A stretch of 64,000 nucleotides of DNA from Mesobacillus jeotgali. GTDB taxonomy: Bacteria; Bacillota; Bacilli; Bacillales; Cytobacillaceae. A program made the translations under genes and the position numbers. Positions 1 through 8,465 of the stretch are shown one piece after another. A model generated the notes under the pieces. It saw only the letters and a list, made by a program, of their open reading frames with translations. It searched no databases and had not been told where the DNA came from. The stretch spans positions 1,783,526-1,847,525 of the forward strand of contig NZ_CP025025.1 of NCBI RefSeq assembly GCF_002874535.1, given 5' to 3'. How positions within the stretch are numbered: the first letter of the stretch is position 1; the number at the start of each line of letters is the position of its first letter.

Positions 1-1
1 A

Positions 2-115
2 GGTATGCGAATCATTGAAGATTATGTGGAGCATAATCAGTCTGACTTATTTATTCTGACAGCAAGAATCCACACACTTAGAAATTTGAGTGAGCTTTTT
101 TCGATAAGAAATTGA
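2..115 (+). CDS. C-terminal end of an unidentified protein (cut by window edge)
   Basis: The frame is open from the left edge for 37 codons and ends in TGA at 113-115. The readable tail contains MRIIEDYVEHNQ and ends LSELFSIRN. It looks like a charged helical C-terminus, but I do not recognise the family. The gene starts outside the window. Nothing that looks like a U-tailed terminator follows it directly. Confidence 0.4.
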   Translation, partial: GMRIIEDYVEHNQSDLFILTARIHTLRNLSELFSIRN

Positions 116-325
116 TTTTTGCTTTATAAAAAGAGATACATTTGATGTTAAATTTGTAACAAAGGTTACGATTAACCCTTATTTCGTAATAATAAATACA
201 GTTTTTACCCTTGTTGGTATGAAGTTTAAAATTAACCCAGTCATTAACTAGTGTGATAAGATTGTAAACCTGTTAGCCTAATATAGGGCCTGTTCAGTCT
301 AATAAACAAAAACAGGAGGTTTACA

Positions 326-838
326 ATGAAAAAAATTATTATGTTAGTTGCCATACTTACTTTAGTGATTGGTTCATATACAGTTTATGCTGAAACGACG
401 AAGAGCAATCAGGATGCGGAAACATTGAAAACTAAGAAAGTGGATGTTGATACGAAGGAATCTTCAGTTACCGACAAACGCTTCATTAAAGAAGAAGAAG
501 TAAAGCTTCTTGCCCGCCTGGTCCATGCGGAAGCAAAAGGTGAGCCTTATGAAGGCAAAGTTGCAGTTGCCGAAGTCGTGCTGAACCGTGTAGAGCACGA
601 ACAATTTCCTGATACAGTAAAAGAAGTCATTTATCAAAGAAATGCATTCCAGCCGGTCCAGAATGGTGCGATCAATAAACCGGCAGGTGAAGAAGCAATC
701 AAAGCAGTTGAAGATGCCCTTGAAAATGAAAATAAAATTGATTGTCTTTATTTCTATAATCCAGAGACTGCGACAAGCCAGTGGATCTTCACTAGAGATG
801 TCGTTAAAACAATCGGCAAACATGCATTTGCTATCTAA
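326..838 (+). CDS. Secreted cell-wall hydrolase, SleB/CwlJ-type catalytic domain
   Basis: 170 aa. Residues 1-22 form a signal peptide (KK, then a hydrophobic run ending VYA). A charged linker follows, and from about residue 55 comes the Hydrolase_2 (SleB C-terminal) fold. Its marks are ARLVHAEAKGEPYEGK, with the catalytic Glu in HAEA, then AVAEVVLNRV and FYNPETATS. Family members are peptidoglycan lytic enzymes of spore cortex or vegetative wall. The peptidoglycan-binding repeat of full SleB is absent, so this resembles the short YkvT-like members. The start is ATG after AGGAGGT (314-320). The gene is monocistronic, with its own terminator. Whether it acts in germination cannot be told from sequence. 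Confidence 0.85.
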   Translation: MKKIIMLVAILTLVIGSYTVYAETTKSNQDAETLKTKKVDVDTKESSVTDKRFIKEEEVKLLARLVHAEAKGEPYEGKVAVAEVVLNRVEHEQFPDTVKEVIYQRNAFQPVQNGAINKPAGEEAIKAVEDALENENKIDCLYFYNPETATSQWIFTRDVVKTIGKHAFAI

Positions 839-873
839 AAGCGCGTACAGCATATAAAGCTGCGCGCTTTTTT
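837..873 (+). terminator. Rho-independent terminator of the SleB-like gene
   Basis: The stem AAAGCGCG...CGCGCTTT has an inner CAGC/GCTG pairing and is followed by a run of T. Confidence 0.85.
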
Positions 874-988
874 GCGTATAATGCGGCAAAAGTCAACATT
901 CAGCACATCGCCACAGTATTATCATTTTTATTCCCTTCGAAATTATTATAAAATAAAGCTTACCAATTAGTGGAACGAGGGTGGTCAG

Positions 989-1768
989 GTGAAAAAGTAT
1001 TCGGTTAGATTAACACTGGTATTTTCAGTGCTTTCATTGATATTGATGCTATCTGGTCTTGGATGGACAATTCAAAATCAATTTTTCAGCAAAGGAACAT
1101 CTGGAGCAATTGAAGAGAAAGAGCCAGTAGAAGTAGATAAGGATAAAGAAGGCAAGGTGGTTGTGGCTCTTGGTGATTCGCTGACTCGCGGAACCGGGGA
1201 TGATACAGGAAAAGGCTATATCGGCTATCTGGTTGATGAGCTTGAAGAGAAGTCTAAAGAAAAAATCACAATACATAACTTCGGGGTTAAAGGATACCGC
1301 TCGAATCAGCTGTTGGATCAGTTGAAGCAAGGGGAAATCCAGAGGAAGATCCAGAGTGCTGACTACATCTTGATTACGATTGGCGGCAATGATTTGTTCC
1401 AGAGCGGACAAACATTCTTGAAAATGGATGAACAGCAAATAGCTCAGGCAAAGGATAGTTATTTAAAAAACCTTGAAGCTATTTTAAAAGAAGTGCGGAC
1501 TATGAATGATACGGCGGTTGTTTTTCATATTGGCCTGTATAATCCGTTCATTGACTTAAATGATTCCGAGCTGACAACTAAAATCGTCCGTGATTGGAAT
1601 TATGAAGCGAATCAGCTGCTTGACCAGAATGAAAAGGCGGTTTATGTGCCGACGTTCGACTTATTCCAGCTAAGTGTCAACGATTATTTGTATACAGATA
1701 AATTCCACCCTAACGCTGAAGGCTACAGGCTGATCGCGGAACGGGTCGCTTCATTGATTACATGGTAA
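989..1768 (+). CDS. SGNH/GDSL-family lipase or acylhydrolase, membrane-anchored
   Basis: 259 aa, GTG start after GAGGGTGG. One N-terminal hydrophobic segment (residues 8-27) makes it secreted or anchored. From about residue 58 the SGNH blocks appear in order: GDSLTRG (nucleophile Ser), GVKGYRSNQ, GGND (oxyanion) and DKFHPNAEG (catalytic Asp and His). These enzymes hydrolyse esters; the substrate is unknown. The gene lies 12 bp upstream of an ABC exporter ATPase gene and is probably co-transcribed with the exporter. Confidence 0.85.
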   Translation: MKKYSVRLTLVFSVLSLILMLSGLGWTIQNQFFSKGTSGAIEEKEPVEVDKDKEGKVVVALGDSLTRGTGDDTGKGYIGYLVDELEEKSKEKITIHNFGVKGYRSNQLLDQLKQGEIQRKIQSADYILITIGGNDLFQSGQTFLKMDEQQIAQAKDSYLKNLEAILKEVRTMNDTAVVFHIGLYNPFIDLNDSELTTKIVRDWNYEANQLLDQNEKAVYVPTFDLFQLSVNDYLYTDKFHPNAEGYRLIAERVASLITW

Positions 1769-1780
1769 GGGGGGAGAAGG

Positions 1781-2692
1781 ATGAGTGAGATTACGCTGTC
1801 TGTAAAAGGGCTTAAAAAGACGATTGGCAAAAAAGAGATCATCAAAGGCATCGATTTTGATTTGAAAAGAGGCGAAGTTTTTGGCTTTCTTGGTCCGAAC
1901 GGAGCAGGTAAAACAACGACAATCAGGATGCTGGTCGGCCTGATCAAACCAAGTGCAGGAACAATCGAAATCGGCGGTTACAATGTCAGGAAGGATTTTA
2001 CGAAAGCGATGTCACAAATGGGTTGTATCGTTGAAAATCCAGAGTTGTATTCCTATCTGACTGGCTGGGAGAATCTTGAACACTTTGCAAGGATGCTGCC
2101 TGAAGTTGACCGGGCGCATATGAAATATGTGGTGGAACTCGTGCGATTAGAGGAACGTATTCATGATCGTGTTAGTACGTATTCCCTTGGAATGCGTCAG
2201 CGTCTTGGGATTGCTCAGGCTTTACTGGGGAAACCAAAAGTCTTGATTCTGGATGAACCTACAAATGGATTGGATCCAATGGGAATCAGGGAGATGCGGA
2301 ATTTTATCCGTTATCTTGCTGAAGAAGAAGGATTGACTGTCCTGGTATCAAGCCATCTGCTGAGCGAAATCCAGCTGATGTGTGATCGGGTCGCGATCAT
2401 TTCAAAAGGATCAGTCATCAAAGTGGACTATGTTGAAAATCTGTTGGCACTCCAGGAAAAGGTCATCTGGCATGCAGAACCGCGTGACACTGCGAAAGAG
2501 ATTCTGGGTGGAGTGACGACGGTTTCGGATGGGGGAGACGGAGCTTTGGTTACTCCTTATGTAGAAAATGAAAGTGCTATTTGGAATAGGATGCTGGTGG
2601 AAAAGGGTGTCCAGGTGAATGAAATGAATAGGAAATTGCCTGCACTCGAAGATCTTTTCCTTGAACTGACTGGAGGTGAATCGATTGATTAA
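1781..2692 (+). CDS. ABC transporter ATP-binding protein (YhcH-like)
   Basis: 303 aa ATPase of an ABC-2 type exporter. Walker A is GPNGAGKTT (about residues 38-46), the signature is YSLGMRQRLG, Walker B is VLILDEP and the H-loop is VSSHLLSE. The C-terminal 80 residues are the usual variable extension. RBS GGGGGGAG precedes the ATG. The stop codon overlaps the start region of the permease gene, so the two are translationally coupled. It should power the permease encoded at 2685-3665. The substrate is unknown. Confidence 0.92.
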   Translation: MSEITLSVKGLKKTIGKKEIIKGIDFDLKRGEVFGFLGPNGAGKTTTIRMLVGLIKPSAGTIEIGGYNVRKDFTKAMSQMGCIVENPELYSYLTGWENLEHFARMLPEVDRAHMKYVVELVRLEERIHDRVSTYSLGMRQRLGIAQALLGKPKVLILDEPTNGLDPMGIREMRNFIRYLAEEEGLTVLVSSHLLSEIQLMCDRVAIISKGSVIKVDYVENLLALQEKVIWHAEPRDTAKEILGGVTTVSDGGDGALVTPYVENESAIWNRMLVEKGVQVNEMNRKLPALEDLFLELTGGESID

Positions 2693-3665
2693 CCTGGTCA
2701 GGAATGAAATGCTGAAAATCGTCCGCAAAAAAAGAATCCTTATAGTGGCTGGGATCATCGCGGTGCTTGTGGCGCTTTTTACATACTCTCAATACAGGGA
2801 AATAGAAAGAAGGCTTGAGCGTTTTGGGGATGTTGATTGGCGGACGACATTGCAGCAGCAAATCATCGATACACAAAATCGGATCACGAGCAGCGGTATT
2901 TCCGATGAGTGGAAAAGCGAGCTTCAGCTTAGAATCCAGCAGCAGCAATATTACCTTGATAACAATGTGAATCCGATGGAACCGGGTGCACCTAGTTTTG
3001 TACGTGTTTTCGCGGAGCATTCGATCAATTTGTTCCTGCCATTGATGATCATGGTGGTGGCAGCCGACATTGTGTCTTCAGAACGAAGTGCCGGGACGGT
3101 AAAATTATTGCTGACAAGGCCGGTGAAGCGCTGGAAAATCCTGATGAGCAAATACATCACTCTGATTTTATCCGTATCGATCATTGTCATGTTGTTTGGA
3201 GTGCTGTCGTATTTGATATCCGGGCTGATTTTTGGCTATCAAGGCTGGGGCGCTCCTGTTATAACGGGATTCAATGTCGAAGGAAATGAACTTAATACGA
3301 ATGCAGTCCAGATGATTCCCCAGTGGCAGTATCTGTTGATGGAATTCAGCCTAGTGTGGTTTGTGGCACTGATTGTCGGAACCATCACATTCATGCTTTC
3401 AGTTCTAATACGCAATACACCAGCAGGAATGGGCGTCATGCTAGCTGCGCTGATTTCCGGAGCCATCCTCAGCAATATGGTCTCCTCCTGGGAGCAAGCA
3501 AAATACTTGTTCATGATCAATCTAAATCTGACAGGCTACCTGTCCGGCCAGGCACCACCCATTGAAGGAATGACACTCGGATTTTCACTCGTTGTCTTGA
3601 CTGTATGGGGACTGGCCGCGTTGATCGTTTCGTTTGCTGTGTTTATTAGGCAGGATATATATTAA
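2685..3665 (+). CDS. ABC-2 type transporter permease
   Basis: About 326 aa with an N-terminal membrane helix (residues 18-35), a long extracytoplasmic helical segment, then five more hydrophobic segments (near residues 110, 155, 220, 245 and 300). The motif SSERSAGTVKLLL is typical of ABC-2 permeases. I prefer the TTG at 2685 (MINLVRNEM), placed 8 nt after GGAGG (2672-2676). The alternative GTG at 2676 lies inside that Shine-Dalgarno sequence. The gene overlaps the ATPase gene by 8 bp and forms the exporter with it. Confidence 0.88.
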   Translation: MINLVRNEMLKIVRKKRILIVAGIIAVLVALFTYSQYREIERRLERFGDVDWRTTLQQQIIDTQNRITSSGISDEWKSELQLRIQQQQYYLDNNVNPMEPGAPSFVRVFAEHSINLFLPLMIMVVAADIVSSERSAGTVKLLLTRPVKRWKILMSKYITLILSVSIIVMLFGVLSYLISGLIFGYQGWGAPVITGFNVEGNELNTNAVQMIPQWQYLLMEFSLVWFVALIVGTITFMLSVLIRNTPAGMGVMLAALISGAILSNMVSSWEQAKYLFMINLNLTGYLSGQAPPIEGMTLGFSLVVLTVWGLAALIVSFAVFIRQDIY

Positions 3666-3674
3666 AATGACAGG

Positions 3675-3701
3675 ACCCTGGCCAATTTTGGTCAGGGTTT
3701 T
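3675..3701 (+). terminator. Terminator of the esterase-ABC operon
   Basis: The stem ACCCTGgCCA / TGGtCAGGGT with an ATTT loop is followed by TTTT. Confidence 0.8.
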
Positions 3702-3822
3702 GACGATTCTAGAAGTTGATTCTGCTCTTAAAGAGAAAATAAACGGTTGGAGTACTTTTATGTTGAAAGGTTTTTTGATGGTAAAAAAAATAATGGGAAT
3801 GTAAGTTTTTTTCAATTGTCAT

Positions 3823-3950
3823 GGATTTAATACCAGCTGGAAGAAAAATAATTCCAGTTGTTCCGGATTTAATACCAGTTGGAAGAAATATAATACCAGT
3901 TGTTGAAGATATAATACCAGTAGCAATGAAACTAATACCTGTTAGCTTGC
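3823..3950. repeat. Tandem repeat, six 21-bp units (3 x 42 bp)
   Basis: The core TAATACCAGTTGG recurs every 21 bp, and alternate units are more alike, giving a 42-bp higher period. Because 21 is a multiple of 3, both strands stay open. The plus strand holds a 54-codon ATG frame (3821-3985) with seven-residue repeats of the type DLIPVGR / NIIPVVE, but without a convincing ribosome binding site. The minus strand reads TGIIFLP / TGIKSGT. It lies between a terminator and the next gene pair. Its function is unknown, and neither frame is convincing as a gene. Confidence 0.75.
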
Positions 3951-4016
3951 CAGCTGATTTCAATTTTGTGAAACTTTCTTGCTAAAAATACGTATTTAAT
4001 ACCGAGGTGAAGGGTC

Positions 4017-4181
4017 ATGTTCAAAATCACGCCACAGTGCTCGATATGCAAGAAAGAAATTCAACCCAATGAAGAGATTTTTGTGAAAATGAAGTACCCG
4101 GAAACGAAGGGGATGACGGAGATTAAAGCCTTTATCCAGTATCAAGGTAAGATTATTTGCGAAGAGTGCAACAATAAATAG
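4017..4181 (+). CDS. Small zinc-ribbon-like protein with two CxxC pairs
   Basis: 54 aa: MFKITPQCSICKKEI at the N-terminus and KIICEECNNK at the C-terminus. The two CxxC knuckles, 35 residues apart, suggest one bound zinc. The RBS is GAGGTGAAGGG before the ATG. The next gene's GGAGG begins on the last base of this stop codon, so the two small genes form one unit. No enzymatic domain is present, and the role is unknown. Confidence 0.7.
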   Translation: MFKITPQCSICKKEIQPNEEIFVKMKYPETKGMTEIKAFIQYQGKIICEECNNK

Positions 4182-4193
4182 GAGGAACCGGAG

Positions 4194-4370
4194 ATGTTTG
4201 TAGAAAAGAGGTCAGAAAAAAGGAAGAAAAAGAAGCATGAGGGCAGCTATACTTTTTGGGACTTCGTTTTTGATGTCTTATTTTGGATTCCGGAATTGAT
4301 CATTCTACCGTTCCGGCTGGTTTTTTATTTGTTCAGGTTCCTCGCAAGGTCTATATTTGATGGCATTTAA
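4194..4370 (+). CDS. Small basic membrane-associated protein, unknown
   Basis: 58 aa. The first 16 residues are strongly basic (EKRSEKRKKKKHE). The rest is aromatic and hydrophobic with WIPELIILPFRLVFYLFRF, which could be a single membrane or amphipathic helix. It has a perfect GGAGG RBS, sits 12 bp behind the CxxC protein and is followed by a terminator. I do not recognise the family. Confidence 0.6.
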   Translation: MFVEKRSEKRKKKKHEGSYTFWDFVFDVLFWIPELIILPFRLVFYLFRFLARSIFDGI

Positions 4371-4402
4371 AAATCCTGCGACTCAATTAATCGCAGGATT
4401 TT
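4370..4402. terminator. Bidirectional terminator
   Basis: AAAATCCTGCGA / TCGCAGGATTTT with a 9-nt loop lies between convergent genes. The T/A flanks serve both strands. Confidence 0.88.
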
Positions 4403-4408
4403 CTGTAC

Positions 4409-5821
4409 CTATAACTTCTTAACTCTAAAATTATTTTGCAGCACAGGCCAGTACTGCGGGAACGATGGCCCGAGGGTCCAGAAACTGACTCCACGCAATC
4501 CATAATTTTTTACTGTATCGTACTTTGCCTGGACACTTCGTGCGTCTTCGAACCAGACTTCATGCTGCTGTCCGTCTGCATCGGTGTAGCGGAAAAATGG
4601 AGATTGGTATGTGTCATTATATTGGATATTGACGCCCTGTTGCGCGGCAAGCTCTACTGCTCCTTTTGGGCTTACAGTTCGAGCATAGGTTCCTTGCACC
4701 CATGGGATTCGCCAGTCCCTTCCGTATAAAGGCACACCCATGAGGATTTTATCACGGGGAATGGCTGTCACGGCATAGTCCAGCACTTTCCTTACTTCAT
4801 TGATCGGCGCGATTGCCCAAGGCCTTCCTCCAGACCAGCCCCATTCATATGTCATGATTACGACAAAATCAACAATTTCCCCGTGCGCATCGTAGTCGTG
4901 AGCTTCATACAACAGTCCCTCCTGATCGGCTCTTTGTTTTGGAGCCAGTGCAGTCGAGACCGTATAGCCTTGAGGATGCAACCGGGCAACGGATTTTCTT
5001 AAAAAGTTATTATAGTTTTCACGGTCCTCCGGATAGACGTATTCAAAATCGATATTCAATCCGGTATAGCCTTTTTCGTTCATTTTAGCCAGGATGTTGT
5101 TCAACAATGTATCCTGGACGGCTGGATTCCGCAGGATGGCGGCTGCCCGGTCTGAACTGAACGAGCCATCAGCTTCATTAGTAATTGTCAACAATGGTGA
5201 CGTGTTGGTCATATTTGCCGCTTGAAGGACATTTGTATCCTGTAGATTCAGGAGTGACCCATCTTCACCCATCTTATAGGAAAACGGAGCAAGGTAGGTG
5301 AAAAGGTGTCCACGTGACAGAACATTTCTTCTGCCTGTATCATCCATCCTCGTTATATAGGCATTCACTTCAATGACAGGCTTTGCAGGTGCTGGAATCC
5401 TCAAAATGCCGCCAGGATAAATGACTGCAGGATTAGAAATATTATTGGCCGTTGCTATTTGGTTCACAGTCACCCCATATTGCTGGGCAATCGCCCACAT
5501 GGTTTCGCCAGACTTGATGGAATGTAGTATATATGGCATCTGCAGCATTTGGCCGACAAAAATCAGCGAAGGGTCCGAGATATTGTTATAGCTTGCGAGC
5601 TCCTGAACTGTCACCCCGTACCGGGAGGCAATCGCCCATAAGCTGTCACCCTGCCCGACGACATATTCCCGCTTAGTTTCCGGGATTACAAGTGACTGTC
5701 CAACCACTAAAACATTGGGGTTATCCATTTCATTCACTAAAATAATTTGGTTTATGGCAGTTTGATAGCCTTGTGAAATGCCCCATAAAGTGTCTCCCGG
5801 TCTTACGACATGTATTTTCAT
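4409..5821 (-). CDS. LysM-GH18 spore peptidoglycan hydrolase (SleL/YaaH family)
   Basis: 470 aa. Three LysM domains come first (residues 1-48, 50-96 and 97-145, each starting like VRPGDTLWGIS or VGQGDSLWAIA). A glycoside hydrolase 18 domain follows, with the motif GLNIDFEYVYPED, in which the Glu is the acid catalyst. The family contains SleL/YaaH N-acetylglucosaminidases that trim cortex fragments in germination. The usual enzyme has two LysM copies, so three is one more than typical. There is no signal peptide, as expected for spore-coat-targeted LysM proteins. The RBS AGGATGATT-like region contains GGAGGA upstream of the ATG. Confidence 0.9.
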   Translation of the reverse strand: MKIHVVRPGDTLWGISQGYQTAINQIILVNEMDNPNVLVVGQSLVIPETKREYVVGQGDSLWAIASRYGVTVQELASYNNISDPSLIFVGQMLQMPYILHSIKSGETMWAIAQQYGVTVNQIATANNISNPAVIYPGGILRIPAPAKPVIEVNAYITRMDDTGRRNVLSRGHLFTYLAPFSYKMGEDGSLLNLQDTNVLQAANMTNTSPLLTITNEADGSFSSDRAAAILRNPAVQDTLLNNILAKMNEKGYTGLNIDFEYVYPEDRENYNNFLRKSVARLHPQGYTVSTALAPKQRADQEGLLYEAHDYDAHGEIVDFVVIMTYEWGWSGGRPWAIAPINEVRKVLDYAVTAIPRDKILMGVPLYGRDWRIPWVQGTYARTVSPKGAVELAAQQGVNIQYNDTYQSPFFRYTDADGQQHEVWFEDARSVQAKYDTVKNYGLRGVSFWTLGPSFPQYWPVLQNNFRVKKL

Positions 5822-5984
5822 ATATAATCATCCTCCAACTTTAAGTCCCTTTTATCATAATATGCCAGCAAAAGATGTCCTATCTGCAAATAGTTTATTT
5901 CTGAATATTTTGAATAAGTGTATATATTTTTAAAATAACCGATATAATAGAGAGAAAAACTATAAAGATAAAAGGGGAAAATGT

Positions 5985-6353
5985 ATGGTTACGTATGGCA
6001 CTTTTTTACTTTTAGTAGAAGAGGCGGAGAAGTTGAACTGCAAAGTGATTTATGATTCTAAGAAGAAAATCAATTTTAATCCTAACATGTCCATAACGAT
6101 TCCATTATCGACTACACTGGAAAATGTATATGCTTTTGCTCACGAGATTGGCCATTGTATTGATTTTGTCAATGGCGAACTCGACTATGAAAAATGGCTG
6201 AATGACTGGTCTTATCGTATTACGACAGAAATGAGCGCATGGGTTAATGCCTATAAAATTTTGAAGAAGTTGAATGTGCCATTAGAGGGATGGAAGGATC
6301 ATGTGGATTCCAAACTCTCGACTTATTTCAAATACCATGAAGTGATTGTATAG
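5985..6353 (+). CDS. ImmA/IrrE-family metallo-endopeptidase-like protein
   Basis: 122 aa with the zinc-peptidase motif AFAHEIGHCIDF (HExxH). ImmA/IrrE proteins cleave repressors of mobile elements or stress regulons. This one is a stand-alone domain without an adjacent XRE repressor gene, so its target is unknown. AAAGGGG lies 7 nt before the chosen ATG. An earlier ATG at 5981 is in another frame and soon ends. A terminator follows. Confidence 0.78.
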   Translation: MVTYGTFLLLVEEAEKLNCKVIYDSKKKINFNPNMSITIPLSTTLENVYAFAHEIGHCIDFVNGELDYEKWLNDWSYRITTEMSAWVNAYKILKKLNVPLEGWKDHVDSKLSTYFKYHEVIV

Positions 6354-6375
6354 ACTGGCTTTGGCCAGTTTTTTT
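6354..6375 (+). terminator. Terminator after the ImmA/IrrE gene
   Basis: The stem ACTGGC / GCCAGT with a TTTG loop is followed by eight T. Confidence 0.85.
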
Positions 6376-6402
6376 TAATATAAATAAATTTTGTATAGTT
6401 TA

Positions 6403-6425
6403 CGAACGTTTGTTCGGGATATAAT
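6403..6425 (+). promoter_or_regulatory. LexA (SOS) box abutting a -10 element
   Basis: CGAAC-GTTT-GTTCG at 6403-6416 matches the Bacillus LexA/DinR consensus CGAAC-N4-GTTCG exactly. TATAAT follows at 6420-6425, so LexA bound here would block the promoter of the YolD gene. A clear -35 is not visible. Confidence 0.88.
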
Positions 6426-6456
6426 AGCTTTAAACACTCCCGAAAGGATGGTCAGC

Positions 6457-6795
6457 ATGAGAATACGTGATCGAGGAAAGCTGAAATTTATGCCTGCTCA
6501 TTTTATGCCAGAGCATAGAGCCTTATTGAGAGAGCTAACCAGGGATGAGTTGCGGCAGCCGAAGCCGTTGCTTGATGAATACGAAATCCAGGAGATGGAG
6601 AATCGGATTTGCTACGCCATGGAATATACATATCCTGTGAAAATAACAAAGTGGGATGATGGATTTACATATGAAGAAAAAGGATATGTCCATTATCTCG
6701 ATTCAATTCGGAAGGAGGTAAGGATGATAGTTGTAGATGGTTGTGCTGTGTCAATTGCATTTGGGGATGTAGTGGCTGTAGAAGTAATTGAATAA
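6457..6795 (+). CDS. YolD-like protein, SOS-regulated
   Basis: 112 aa, starting MRIRDRGKLKFMPAHFMPEH, the conserved N-terminus of the YolD-like family. In Bacillus, YolD-like genes usually sit next to Y-family DNA polymerase genes (YqjX-YqjW, YolD-UvrX) and belong to the SOS response. Here no polymerase gene is adjacent; the next gene is a membrane protein. The start at 6457 is 8 nt after AGGA; longer in-frame starts lie upstream of the SD and inside the promoter. Expression under LexA control follows from the operator 41 bp upstream. Confidence 0.85.
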   Translation: MRIRDRGKLKFMPAHFMPEHRALLRELTRDELRQPKPLLDEYEIQEMENRICYAMEYTYPVKITKWDDGFTYEEKGYVHYLDSIRKEVRMIVVDGCAVSIAFGDVVAVEVIE

Positions 6796-6884
6796 AAAGG
6801 AAAATAATCCTTTTAAATGAACATTCTGTAAACTATATTTAGTATAGTAATTAAAGACATAATCCTAATAGGGGGCTATTTGGT

Positions 6885-7484
6885 ATGAAGCAGAGTGTTT
6901 CTCATTTGAATTTTGAAGAGCTTAGGATGGAACTATCAGCGGAAGCTGGTAAAGGATATCCCATGTTTATAGCAGGGGTTATTTTCTGGCTGATGATGGG
7001 AGTTGGAGGATTGCTTGTACCGCAACAAATCATGGTCTGGGTTTATTTATTCGGCATAGGTCTGGTCTTGCCTCTTGGGATTTTGGTTTCAAAGGTCATT
7101 CATGTCAATTTTCTCGCCACACACAATCCCCTTTCAACGATTGGCGGGTTAGTCGGTGGAATCCAAATTTTTTTCGCACCTATTATCGTTCTTGTTGCAT
7201 ACCAGCAGCCGGATTGGATTCCCTTCATTATCGGTGTTTTAACGGGGGCTCATTTCCTTCCCTATGTGGCTATTTACAAGAGCAAGGCCTATATTTTCCA
7301 AACAGTCGCCACTGTTGTGGCTGCTTCACTGATCGGTTTCGGCTTGATGGATCAAGCTTATTTACTCATTCCTTTTTCACTTGTCATTGTTTATTCTATT
7401 ACATTGTTCTGGTTGTTGAAGGAAGCAAAAGTGGTAAAGGGAAAATGGGCTGTTGCGGAGAAAGGGAACTCTATTAGAATGTAA
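6885..7484 (+). CDS. Multi-pass membrane protein, unknown (possibly DUF7010 type)
   Basis: 199 aa with about six hydrophobic segments (near residues 28, 52, 88, 112, 142 and 165) and a cytoplasmic N-terminus of 25 residues. I see no transport or enzymatic motif. The length and start resemble a Bacillus family of uncharacterised integral membrane proteins, possibly DUF7010, but I cannot confirm this. RBS GGGGG precedes the ATG. The gene appears to be alone. Confidence 0.6.
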   Translation: MKQSVSHLNFEELRMELSAEAGKGYPMFIAGVIFWLMMGVGGLLVPQQIMVWVYLFGIGLVLPLGILVSKVIHVNFLATHNPLSTIGGLVGGIQIFFAPIIVLVAYQQPDWIPFIIGVLTGAHFLPYVAIYKSKAYIFQTVATVVAASLIGFGLMDQAYLLIPFSLVIVYSITLFWLLKEAKVVKGKWAVAEKGNSIRM

Positions 7485-7689
7485 GATTATAAAATTGGAG
7501 AGTAAAGATGAATATAGAAAAGAAGTAACCACACTTTATAAAAAGTTGGGCCTTATAGAGACCAATGAATAAGGTGATTTATTTGTGAAGGTTGAACAAT
7601 ACTAAAATAAGTTTATCCCAATCCTAAAATCATTACATAACTTCTAATAGTGTAAGCTAAGCTATGTCCGAAGGAGCGGAGGTGCTAGG

Positions 7690-8355
7690 ATGAATGAGAA
7701 AGAATTAGTCGGCGTTAGGGCTGCTGAATACATAAAAGATGGAATGGTGGTTGGATTGGGAACAGGATCGACCGCTTATTATACAATCAAAAAACTGGGG
7801 GAGTTAGTGAGAGCTGGTCTAAACATCACTGGGATTCCGACTTCTGAGCAAACCGCCTCCCTAGCTGTGGAGCAAGGAATCACTCTGGTGGATTTTAAAG
7901 ATGTAAAACAAATTGATGTGGGGATTGATGGTGCGGATGAATTTGACGTTGATTTAAACTTGATTAAAGGCGGGGGAGGAGCACTGCTTAGAGAGAAAAT
8001 CATCGCTAATGCTGCATCTACGTTCATTGTTATAGCAGATTCATCCAAAGGGGCTGAGAAATTAGGAGCCTTCCCGTTACCGGTTGAAATTGTAAAGTTT
8101 GGAGCCGAAATATCGTACAGGAAAATCGCCGAGCTTGGCTGTGAACCGAAATTGAGGCTAAGTGGGAACCAGCCATTCATCACAGACAATGGAAATTATA
8201 TTCTCGATTGTGATTTTAAGCAGATTGAATCACCTAAGGAAATGGAAAAGCAGTTAAATATGATACCTGGGGTGGTTGAAAATGGGTTGTTTGTAAATAT
8301 GGCGAAAAAGCTGATCACGATTGAAAATGGCGAGCTTGTTGAAAAAACAAGATGA
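7690..8355 (+). CDS. rpiA: Ribose-5-phosphate isomerase A
   Basis: 221 aa, full length for RpiA. It interconverts ribose 5-phosphate and ribulose 5-phosphate in the pentose phosphate pathway. Diagnostic motifs are VGLGTGSTAYYTIKKL (phosphate loop), TSEQTASLA, DVGIDGADEFD (catalytic Asp residues) and IKGGGGALLREKI with the catalytic Lys/Glu. The ATG follows GGAGCGGAGG. It is monocistronic with a strong terminator. Confidence 0.95.
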   Translation: MNEKELVGVRAAEYIKDGMVVGLGTGSTAYYTIKKLGELVRAGLNITGIPTSEQTASLAVEQGITLVDFKDVKQIDVGIDGADEFDVDLNLIKGGGGALLREKIIANAASTFIVIADSSKGAEKLGAFPLPVEIVKFGAEISYRKIAELGCEPKLRLSGNQPFITDNGNYILDCDFKQIESPKEMEKQLNMIPGVVENGLFVNMAKKLITIENGELVEKTR

Positions 8356-8363
8356 ATTTTTAG

Positions 8364-8390
8364 CGGTGCTTCTGTTGAAGTACCGTTTTT
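8364..8390 (+). terminator. Terminator of rpiA
   Basis: The stem CGGTGCTTC / GAAGTACCG with a TGTT loop is followed by TTTTT. Confidence 0.85.
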
Positions 8391-8465
8391 CTATTTACGG
8401 AAAGGGGATTTAGGCCAGGTTATCGAATTACAATGTAGTTTAGTTTTTTGAAGGAGCTGTATGAA

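Noticed and set aside
3709-3963. 84-residue minus-strand protein
   Set aside because: Produced by the 21-bp repeat being stop-free on both strands; no RBS, and it runs into a terminator region.
7495-7569. Gene remnant KDEYRKEVTTLYKKLGLIE after the membrane protein gene
   Set aside because: Protein-like, but too short to tell from chance; no start or RBS.
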